Source of the DNA: Deltaproteobacteria bacterium | Lineage (GTDB): Bacteria > Desulfobacterota > Desulfarculia > Desulfarculales > Desulfarculaceae | Length of the DNA: 27,823 bases | Assembly: GCA_020444165.1 (NCBI GenBank) | Contig: JAHLLK010000076.1 | Location: forward strand, 1 to 27,823 | Direction of reading: 5' to 3' | Shown: positions 8,264 to 14,745 of the stretch, one piece after another | How positions within the stretch are numbered: position 1 is the first letter of the stretch | Layout: every line of letters starts with the position of its first letter | Notes under the pieces: generated by a model | Seen by the model: the letters and a program-made list of their open reading frames with translations, nothing else | Told to the model about the DNA's origin: nothing | The model's database searches: none | Made by a program: the position numbers and the translations under genes

Positions 8264-10603
8264 CTACTTCACTTCCACGGTCAATTTGGGGACATGCCCG
8301 GTGAAGCGGGACTTCTTTTCCGCGCCGATGGTCTCCACCACCGGGGTGCCCAGGTCAATCCCCACATCGGCGGTCTCGTCCGCCGAGAAGATCATGGGCT
8401 GGGTGCGCGCTATGCGCCCCTCGCCCACCTTTGCGTCGTTGATGTACAGGGCGCCGGTGCCTCCCTTGCCCGCGCCGCCGCCGTCATAAGCGAACTCGAA
8501 GCGTACGGTGGACTTGCCGGCAGCCAGCTTCTGGCCGGACTTGACCGTGCTGCGCTCCATTCCCAGAAAATTGTAGTCATAGGCCGGCGCGCCATCCAAG
8601 ACGTACAGCGACCAGCCGCCGAAGCGGCCGCCCTGGGCGATGAGGGTGCCGTTGCCGCCGCCCTCCGGCGCCTCCACCTCGGCGGTGATGGTCACGGATT
8701 TGTTCTTCACGTTGATGAACACGTTCTCCAGCATGCCGGTCATGCCCTCGGCCAGGGTCAGGGATTTGCGCCCGGACATCAGGTCAGGCCGGCCCACCTC
8801 GTCGGCCAAGGCGCGCACCAGCAGGCGGTCGTCGATGGGCAGCACGTGGTTCTCCGCAGCCTCCTTCATGAACAGGGCCTGCAGCTCCTTGAGCTTGGCC
8901 GGGTGCTGGGCCGCCACATCGCGGGACAGGCTGAAGTCGTGCTTGACGTCGTAAAGCTCCCAGACATCCTCCTGGAGGGGATGGCGGGACTTCATCTCCC
9001 AAGGGGCCCGGTGGATGGTGCGGGCGAACCAGCCGTCGTGGTAGATGGCCCGGTTGCCCGCGATCTCGAAGTACTGCGTGTCGTGGCGCTCCTTGGCCCC
9101 GGGATGGTCAAAGCTGTACAGCAGGCTCTTGCCCTGAATGGGGATCTGGGGGACGCCGTTGACCTCCTTGGGTTCGGGCAGCCCGGCCGCTTCCAAAATG
9201 GTGGGCGCGATGTCGATCACGTGGCCGAACTGGGTGCGGACCTCGTTCTTGGCCCTGATGCCTTGGGGCCAATACACCACCAGGCCGTTTCTGGTGCCCC
9301 CGAAGTCCGAGGCCACCTGCTTCATCCAGCCGAACGGCGCGTCAAAGGCCACCGACCAGCCGGCCGCCATGTGGGGGTAGGTCTCGGGGCCGCCCCACAG
9401 GTCCAGCACCTTCAGCATGTCGGGCACGGTTTCCTGAACCCCGTTGAAGTAGGTGTACTCGTTGAACATGCCGTTCATGCCGCCCTCACCGCTGGTGCCG
9501 TTGTCTCCGGCGATGTAGAAGATCAAGGTGTTGTCGGCCTGGCCGGTGTCCTCGATGGCCTTGAGCACGCGCTCGATTTCGTGCTCGGTGAAGTCATAGT
9601 AGGCGGCGTAGACTTCGGCCTGGTGCAGGAACAATTTCTTGGCATCGGCCGGAAGCTTGTCCCAGTCCTCGATGGCCGCCGGCTTGGGCGCCAGCACGGT
9701 GCCCTCCGGCACCAGGCCCATCTTGATCTGCCGGGCCAAGGTTTCCTCGCGCACCTTGTCCCAGCCCTGGTCGAAGCGGCCCTTCCAGCGGGCGATCCAT
9801 TCCTGGGGCACGTGATGGGGCGCGTGCACCGCCCCCGGTGCGAAGTACACGAAGAACGGCTTGTTCGGGGTAATGGCCTTCTGGAACTTGATCCAGGCCA
9901 CCGCCTGGTTGGTCATGTCGGTCATGAAGTGGTAGCCCGGGTCGTCAGGCAGCTCCACCTGGGCTTCACCGTCCAGGATGAAAGGCCGCCATTGGTTGGT
10001 CTCCCCCCCGATGAAACCGTAGAACTTGTCAAAGCCCTGGTGCAGGGGCCAGCGGAAGGTGGGACCCGAGACGCTGGTTTCCCACACCGCGGTTTCGTGC
10101 CACTTGCCGAAGGCCGCGGTGCTGTAGCCGTTCAGCCGCAGCATCTCGGCCAGGGGGGCCGTGGTGTCGGGAATCTGGCCGGTGTCCCCTGGAAAGGCGG
10201 TGGCCATCTCGGTGATGAAGCCCATGTTCACCATGTGGTGGTTGCGGCCGGCCTTCAGGGCCGCCCGGGTGGGCGAGCACAGGGCGGTGGTGTGGAAATT
10301 GGTGTAACGGAGCCCGCCCTTGGCCAAGCGGTCCAGGGTGGGGGTGTGGATGGGGCCGCCAAAGGCGTCGGGCGCGCCAAAGCCCAGATCGTCGATCAGG
10401 ATGATGACCACGTTAGGCGCGCCGGCCGGGGCCTTCACCTCGAAAGGCTGGGGCGGCTTGGCCTTGCTGGCGTCCAACTCCGTGTACATCGGCCGTTTTG
10501 GGGCCGGGATGGGCAGTTTGGTGCGGTCGACGTCGGCGGCATGGGCCGGCAGGGCGAGGCCCAGAATCGTTGCGGCGGACAGGATAGCCCAGGCTCTTTT
10601 CAT
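8264..10603 (-). CDS. Arylsulfatase (type I sulfatase family), exported
   Basis: This enzyme hydrolyses sulfate esters and probably acts in the periplasm. The 779-residue product begins with a signal peptide cleaved near LPAHA (residues 18-22). Type I sulfatase hallmarks are visible. The metal-binding DD pair is at 71-72 in VVIILIDDLGFG. The active-site motif CSPTR has Cys109, the residue converted to formylglycine, as part of CSPTRAALKAGR. Further features are the GKWH motif and the second metal site GDNGTSGEGG. After the catalytic domain, the last ~190 residues form a beta-rich extension seen in AtsA-like arylsulfatases. The ATG at 10603 is preceded by GGGGAGAG at 3-nt spacing. A Cys-type sulfatase needs a maturation enzyme (FGE or an anaerobic radical-SAM anSME), and none is encoded in this window. 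Substrate unknown. The gene stands alone and ends at a strong terminator. Confidence 0.93.
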   Translation of the reverse strand: MKRAWAILSAATILGLALPAHAADVDRTKLPIPAPKRPMYTELDASKAKPPQPFEVKAPAGAPNVVIILIDDLGFGAPDAFGGPIHTPTLDRLAKGGLRYTNFHTTALCSPTRAALKAGRNHHMVNMGFITEMATAFPGDTGQIPDTTAPLAEMLRLNGYSTAAFGKWHETAVWETSVSGPTFRWPLHQGFDKFYGFIGGETNQWRPFILDGEAQVELPDDPGYHFMTDMTNQAVAWIKFQKAITPNKPFFVYFAPGAVHAPHHVPQEWIARWKGRFDQGWDKVREETLARQIKMGLVPEGTVLAPKPAAIEDWDKLPADAKKLFLHQAEVYAAYYDFTEHEIERVLKAIEDTGQADNTLIFYIAGDNGTSGEGGMNGMFNEYTYFNGVQETVPDMLKVLDLWGGPETYPHMAAGWSVAFDAPFGWMKQVASDFGGTRNGLVVYWPQGIRAKNEVRTQFGHVIDIAPTILEAAGLPEPKEVNGVPQIPIQGKSLLYSFDHPGAKERHDTQYFEIAGNRAIYHDGWFARTIHRAPWEMKSRHPLQEDVWELYDVKHDFSLSRDVAAQHPAKLKELQALFMKEAAENHVLPIDDRLLVRALADEVGRPDLMSGRKSLTLAEGMTGMLENVFINVKNKSVTITAEVEAPEGGGNGTLIAQGGRFGGWSLYVLDGAPAYDYNFLGMERSTVKSGQKLAAGKSTVRFEFAYDGGGAGKGGTGALYINDAKVGEGRIARTQPMIFSADETADVGIDLGTPVVETIGAEKKSRFTGHVPKLTVEVK

Positions 10604-11061
10604 GTTCTCTCCCCATGGGTGGCGTCAGCATTGGGGGCGGGCGGACAGATGCACGTTTCGCATACCCCCGCTTTGGGACGGGGCAATCCCCGGCCGGGGC
10701 GCGGTCCTGGCGGCGGTCATGCCAGGGCAGGGTTGGGCCGGCAGCGGCGCGTGGCCAATCCGGCCGCGGAAATCGGGCCGCAGAAGGAACTCAGGGGCAG
10801 GTGGCATCCGGGGGGCAAGACGGGAAAACTCCGGCGGGGGGCCGGGCCAGGACGTGGTGAAAAATTCTGGGTGTATCTCTCATTGTTAGCGACGCTGGCC
10901 GGCTGGAGGCAAGGATTATCATCGGGGAGGGACCTCCGGGCGCGACACTGTGGGAAGCCGGGCCGCAGCCGGAGCGCCCCAAGAGTTGGCGGCTAGGGGA
11001 ACAGCCGGGGGGCCCGTGACGGCCCCCTCCGCCGGGGGGCGGAAAGGCCCGCGGGGCCCGG
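10604..11061. other. Intergenic region between the YcgL and sulfatase genes
   Basis: There is no credible gene. Short reading frames here are proline/arginine-rich shadows without recognisable motifs. A G+C-rich inverted repeat with CCCCC / GGGGG arms near 11024-11039 follows the YcgL stop codon and may act as a terminator, though no U-tract is present. A locally A+T-rich segment (about 10858-10895) is the likeliest place for the sulfatase promoter on the minus strand, but no good hexamer pair was found. Confidence 0.35.
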
Positions 11062-11322
11062 TCAGTTCCCGAAACGCCGGAAGTGGTAGCCCTGGCTGGC
11101 CAGGTTGGCCATGGCCTCGTCGGCGCTCATGGCGATGTAGTTCTCCCGCTGGCGGAGGGCCAGCATGCCGGTGAGACGGGGCGTGCCGAACTGGGCCATA
11201 TCGGGGGGCGGGACAGCGGAGAAATCATCTTCGCGAGCCAACAGAAGCCAGGTCTGCGGGTCATCTTCACTGGTGTAAAGATAAGCCCTGACCAAGGGCC
11301 CGGTATCCAACCAAACACCCAT
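11062..11322 (-). CDS. YcgL domain-containing protein
   Basis: This small cytoplasmic protein of 86 residues belongs to the YcgL family (DUF709, PF05166). The match rests on the ordered signature: an early YLYT strand (family YLYV), DDFSAVPPPDMAQFGTPRL (family DDFSxVPxxLxxxFGxPxL), a central hydrophobic strand followed by charged residues, and a C-terminal ASQGYHF (family xQGYYL). YcgL proteins have a compact alpha/beta fold, and their molecular role is not established. The ATG at 11322 is supported by GGAGAGG 7 nt upstream. The N-terminal sequence MGVWLDTGPLV differs from the usual cysteine-rich N-terminus. The family is best known from Gammaproteobacteria, so its presence here is notable. 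The gene lies between the five-repeat secreted protein and the sulfatase, with no obvious functional link. Confidence 0.82.
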   Translation of the reverse strand: MGVWLDTGPLVRAYLYTSEDDPQTWLLLAREDDFSAVPPPDMAQFGTPRLTGMLALRQRENYIAMSADEAMANLASQGYHFRRFGN

Positions 11323-11505
11323 GGATAAACCTCTCCACAGCCCGATCAGAGACCGGGCCGCTGGGACTGTGGGGCAAACATTTTGAGATCAAACGAAAAT
11401 AAGGGCAGGCTTCGCGACTGATGCATCGTAGAACGGCCCGCCTCCCAGGTCAATGGGGGAAGCGGGCCGGGGGCGAAAAATTGCAGGGTTTTCCGGAAAT
11501 TGACT

Positions 11506-12867
11506 TCAGAAAGTGATGGTTCTCTCCAGACCGGCGCCGGCCTGCACTTCGATACCCTTGATAAAGCGCGAGGGTCCGGTGCCCGGCGGGCTCTGCACCA
11601 CCACCTTGTAGCGGGCCGGGGGCAGCAGGAACACCGCCGGCTCCCCGGGCGCGGTGGGGCCGCTGTCCACCTCGCGTTCCAGCTCGCCCACCAGCTGGTA
11701 CACGGTAACCTGGCCCGGCAGTTCCCGGCCGGCCGCGTTTTTGGCCTGCACGGTGAGTTTGCCCACCTGGAAGGTGGCTTCCAGGCGGACTTCCTGGCCC
11801 GGCGGCAGCTTGAAGGCCGGCAGGTCCTCCTGCTGGCGGCTGGCCATGTGCTCCACCCGCACGATGTAATCCCCGGGGGGCGGGTTGAAGCGCGCCGCCT
11901 CCCGCGCGTCGCACCAGGCGCCGTCCACCTCCTTGGTGCGGCCCTTGGGCTCCACGGCCAACAAGGTCACCCGGCATTCCAGGAGGTTGCCCGCGGAATC
12001 CCGGGCCGCCACCAGGATGCGCGACTCCTCAAAGGAAGCCACCTTGTTCACCTCTTCGCCGTGGTTCAGGGTCACCGGGCCCAAGGTGAGATTCTGTTTG
12101 CTCTGTTCATGCCGGAAAACCAGGGAGTAGACCCCGGGCGGCAGGCGGAACACCGCGGGGTTCTGATCCACGGCCCAGGCCGCATCCACTTCGATGCGGC
12201 GGCCGGCTTCCAGGCGGTAGACCGTGACCCGCCCCTGCTCCGGCTCGCCCTTCTGATTGGTCACGTAGGCGTTGATGCGCGCCTGGCCAAAGGACACCAC
12301 CCGGGTGAGGTTCTCCCCCGCCGCCAACTCGAAGGGGCGCATAACCTGGCTCTGGCCGGTTTTCTGCTCGGTCACCACCAGCTTGTATTTGCCCGGGAAC
12401 AGGGGGATGGCCCGCACGTTGTTCTTGTAGCTCCCGGACTCCAGCCAGCGCTCCTGCCGGGCGCCGAACATGCGGTAGACCACGATCTTGGCGTCGATGG
12501 GCAGATCGCCGGCGTCCTTGACCTCCACCCGCAGGCGGGCCACCGGCACGCTCACCTTCTGCACCGTGGTGCCGCCGGCCGGGACCTCCACGCCGGTGAT
12601 CACCTTTTCCTGGCTGGGCCCGGCCACCCGCACCGTGAGGTCGTACTTGCCGGCCGGCAAGCGGAACTCCGCCTTGGGGCCCTTGCCCCGGGCGGCCACG
12701 GCTGTGCCGCCGGCGGGCATCACCCGCACCTCGCTGGCCAGGCCGCCGCCGGCGCCGTCCACGGTTTCCACCACCAAGTTGTTGGGCTCTTCGGCCGCGC
12801 GGGCCGGCGCGGCTACGAAGGCCGCGGCCCAGAGCATCACCATGGCCAGGACTAAGGCTTTACGCAA
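11506..12867 (-). CDS. Secreted protein of five tandem beta-sandwich-like repeats
   Basis: I do not recognise a named family. The product is 453 residues from a TTG start at 12867, which is preceded by AGAGG at 6 nt and begins a good signal peptide (cleavage near APARA, residues 19-24). The mature part divides into five units of about 80-86 residues. Each opens with a strand such as RLRVEVKDA or KLTVQAKNAAG, then has a VTVY strand, a proline/glycine turn before a Y strand (LPPGVYSLVF, PPGDYIVRV, LFPGKYKLVV), an FxLxxGE turn, and a closing strand ending in F. This pattern resembles carboxypeptidase-regulatory-like or peptidase-associated Ig-like domains and suggests an extracytoplasmic adhesive or scaffold role. 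An alternative ATG at 12978 would bury the signal peptide behind 37 arginine/proline-rich residues and is unlikely. It lies downstream of the HDAC-like gene (145-bp gap), and co-transcription is possible. Confidence 0.8.
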   Translation of the reverse strand: MRKALVLAMVMLWAAAFVAAPARAAEEPNNLVVETVDGAGGGLASEVRVMPAGGTAVAARGKGPKAEFRLPAGKYDLTVRVAGPSQEKVITGVEVPAGGTTVQKVSVPVARLRVEVKDAGDLPIDAKIVVYRMFGARQERWLESGSYKNNVRAIPLFPGKYKLVVTEQKTGQSQVMRPFELAAGENLTRVVSFGQARINAYVTNQKGEPEQGRVTVYRLEAGRRIEVDAAWAVDQNPAVFRLPPGVYSLVFRHEQSKQNLTLGPVTLNHGEEVNKVASFEESRILVAARDSAGNLLECRVTLLAVEPKGRTKEVDGAWCDAREAARFNPPPGDYIVRVEHMASRQQEDLPAFKLPPGQEVRLEATFQVGKLTVQAKNAAGRELPGQVTVYQLVGELEREVDSGPTAPGEPAVFLLPPARYKVVVQSPPGTGPSRFIKGIEVQAGAGLERTITF

Positions 12868-13012
12868 AACACACCTCTTTTGGATCAAGGGCGCGGAGCC
12901 GCGCGGCCCCCGCGCCGGGGGCTGATCAGCTTGAATTATAACAGGAGGCGGCCTCAGACTCTCCCCAGCCTTGGCCACGCCTTTTACCGCAGATGCACCA
13001 GAAGAGGCAGGC

Positions 13013-14047
13013 TCAACCCGTCCAGACCTTGTACGCCGCGTGACTTTTGCGGGCCCGGCGGGCCAGCTCGGCCGCCAGCTCGCTGGGGTGGCGGCCCTGG
13101 GTGGTGTAGGGCCGGGGCTCCAAAAGCGCTTCCAGCACCCGCACCACCGATTTGGTCAGGGCCCGGGGGTCGTAGCCCCCTTCCAGGGACAGTAGGAGCG
13201 GAATCCCCCGCTCCACCGGTCCCAGCGAAGCCAATAGGTTGGCCACGCCGTGGTGCCCCTCGGAGGTGATCTTGGTGCAGCCCAGGGGGTCCCGGTGGTG
13301 GGCGTCGAAGCCCGCCGCGCCCAGGATGAGCTGGGGCCGGTAGGCCTTGATCACCGCGGGCAAAAGGTCGGCGTAGAGGCCCACCAGGTCGTCGTCGGCC
13401 AAATGCCGCACGATGGGTACGTTCACGGTGTAGCCCCGGCCCGGGCCGTGGCCGGTTTCGTCCCAGTTGCCGCTCCAGGGAAAGGCGTGGAGGTCGTGGG
13501 TGGAGAGGTAGAAAACCCCGGGGTCCTGGTAAAAGACCTCCTGAATGCCGTTGCCGTGGTGCACGTCCCAATCCACGATAAGGATACGTTTCAAGCCGAA
13601 ATGAACTTGAGCATGGCGGGCGGTAATGGCCAGATTGTTGAACAGGCAGAAACCCTCGCCCCGGTCGGGCAGGGCGTGGTGGCCCGGCGGCCGCACCAGG
13701 GCGAAGCAGGCCTGCACCTGGCCGGCCAAGAGCGCCTCCAGGCCGGTGAGGCAGGCCCCGGCCGAGAGCCAGGCCGCCAGGCAACTGGCCGCCGAGGCGT
13801 GGGTGTCCGGGGCCAGGATGGTGAAGCGGCGATGGGCCGAGGCCAGGATGGCCGCGGTGTAGGCCGGGGTGTGCACCCGCTCCAGTTCCTCCAGGGTGGC
13901 GGAGCGGGGCGTGAATTCCTGGAACTGGGTGGGAAAGTCCCAGTCCAGGGCGCGGTAGATCTCGGCCAGGCGCGCGGGCTGTTCCGGGTGGCCCAGCCCG
14001 GTCTTGTGGTCCAGGAACCGGCGGTCGCGGACAACTCCCACCAGCAT
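13013..14047 (-). CDS. Histone deacetylase family amidohydrolase
   Basis: This 344-residue zinc-dependent deacetylase belongs to the arginase/deacetylase superfamily, which includes bacterial acetylpolyamine amidohydrolases and HDAC-like proteins. Catalytic motifs are intact: RPPGHHA (His123/His124 proton-relay pair), GFCLFNN, the metal-binding DWDVHHGNG (D159, D161, H163), a second metal-binding Asp in GFDAH, and EGGYD near the C-terminus. The likely substrate is an acetylated small amine or protein lysine, but sequence alone cannot decide. The ATG at 14047 has GGAGG 9 nt upstream. It is the first gene of the minus-strand block. Upstream lies a long structured intergenic region where its promoter should be. 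Confidence 0.93.
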   Translation of the reverse strand: MLVGVVRDRRFLDHKTGLGHPEQPARLAEIYRALDWDFPTQFQEFTPRSATLEELERVHTPAYTAAILASAHRRFTILAPDTHASAASCLAAWLSAGACLTGLEALLAGQVQACFALVRPPGHHALPDRGEGFCLFNNLAITARHAQVHFGLKRILIVDWDVHHGNGIQEVFYQDPGVFYLSTHDLHAFPWSGNWDETGHGPGRGYTVNVPIVRHLADDDLVGLYADLLPAVIKAYRPQLILGAAGFDAHHRDPLGCTKITSEGHHGVANLLASLGPVERGIPLLLSLEGGYDPRALTKSVVRVLEALLEPRPYTTQGRHPSELAAELARRARKSHAAYKVWTG

Positions 14048-14188
14048 GACGAGACGCCTCCCCCGGCCGTTACCCCGGATATTGCATGGGGCCCAGTGTT
14101 GGTAACGGCGAAAATTTGATTTTGATCGTTTTGTCCCTTGATCCCCGCCAGTTGTTCAGTTCACGTTTGGTTCCGTGGCCCGGCACGG

Positions 14189-14305
14189 CCAGATGTTTGC
14201 CGGCAAGGCGACGGACCAGCGACAACCGGAGGCGTAGCCCAAGCTACGCCCCAAAGCTGCGCCCTGGTTGGAGCGAAGTCCCGGGCGCAGCCGGCGGATA
14301 TCTGG
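14189..14305. repeat. Structured intergenic element with a closing stem and two internal hairpins
   Basis: A 16-bp closing stem pairs 14189-14204 with 14290-14305. By hand every position pairs if three G-U pairs are allowed. Enclosed are a perfect 8-bp hairpin GGCGTAGC-CCAA-GCTACGCC (14231-14250) and a perfect 9-bp inverted repeat GCTGCGCCC / GGGCGCAGC (14256-14264 and 14283-14291), whose last two bases compete with the closing stem. The layout resembles a multi-branched RNA or a REP/MITE-like dispersed DNA element. Since G-U pairs are asymmetric between strands, the plus-strand RNA pairs better than the minus-strand RNA in the outer stem. No second copy occurs in this window. It could be a non-coding RNA, the leader of the CLC transcript, or a mobile repeat. 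Confidence 0.6.
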
Positions 14306-14586
14306 CGCAGCCGGACGCCCGGTTTGCCTGAAATATCCGGGCTGCAAGACCGGGCTTCATGTTGGCACAACTGGGGGCCGGGGCACAAGCGGCCTGGTTG
14401 CGGCCTGGTTGCGGCGGATGTTTGACAGGCGGGTGCAAGAGGACTATCCTTGGCGCGGTTGGGTTGCGAGGCCGCGGCAGATCGAGATTTTTATAAGATT
14501 TTTGGGGCCCTTCCTTCTTCTCGTCCATTTTCATGCTGCTTCTGGCCCTGGCCTCGTGGGGCGATCTCATACCTGGGGAGCCAGGC

Positions 14587-14715
14587 GGCTGACCAAGCCC
14601 TTGGGGAGCCCTGGTCAGTTTTCTATTACGGTTCGACCGGGCTTGGCCTGGGTCGGGCCGCGGTTGACCGAACCTTTTAAAGGCCCTGGTCAACGTTCTT
14701 CTATGGTCCAGAGGA
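14587..14715 (+). repeat. Two degenerate direct repeats, 75 bp apart, upstream of the CLC gene
   Basis: The segment from 14587 (GGCTGACC ... CCCTGGTCAG ... TTCTATTACGGT) recurs 75 bp later from 14662 (GGTTGACC ... CCCTGGTCAA ... TTCTTCTATGGT). Each copy contains its own inverted repeat: CTGACC with GGTCAG in the first (14589-14594 / 14613-14618), TTGACC with GGTCAA in the second (14664-14669 / 14688-14693). The outer C-G pair of copy 1 is a T-A pair in copy 2, a compensatory change that suggests the pairing or symmetry is maintained. Possible roles are paired operators or tandem RNA hairpins in the CLC leader. Confidence 0.6.
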
Positions 14716-14719
14716 CCAT
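14703..14719 (+). promoter_or_regulatory. Palindrome ATGGTCC-AGA-GGACCAT upstream of the CLC gene
   Basis: A perfect 7-bp inverted repeat with a 3-base centre lies 27 bp before the TTG start of the CLC gene and 15 bp before its ribosome binding site. It is well placed for a repressor operator or a translation-controlling hairpin. The adjacent CTAAATA (14721-14727) could be a -10 element, but no -35 partner fits. Confidence 0.45.
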
Positions 14720-14745
14720 TCTAAATACCGCGAGGGAGAAGCGTC

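Larger units (their letters stand above)
14048..14745. other. Long divergent intergenic region with nested inverted and direct repeats
   Basis: This 698-bp stretch between the divergent HDAC-like and CLC genes has no credible coding sequence. It holds the structured element at 14189-14305, a further bulged hairpin (GCAGC-CGGA at 14308-14315 with TCCGGGCTGC at 14336-14345), a short tandem duplication of GCGGCCTGGTT near 14389-14411, and an A+T-rich patch at about 14484-14505. A 75-bp-spaced repeat pair with a terminal palindrome lies just before the CLC gene. Promoters for both flanking genes must lie here, but none can be placed firmly. Confidence 0.6.

Noticed and set aside
8294..10996. A 900-residue plus-strand open frame opposite the sulfatase gene
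   Set aside because: It is antisense to a complete gene with all catalytic motifs. The translation is a G/H/V/Q-rich shadow typical of G+C-rich third positions and has no domain pattern.
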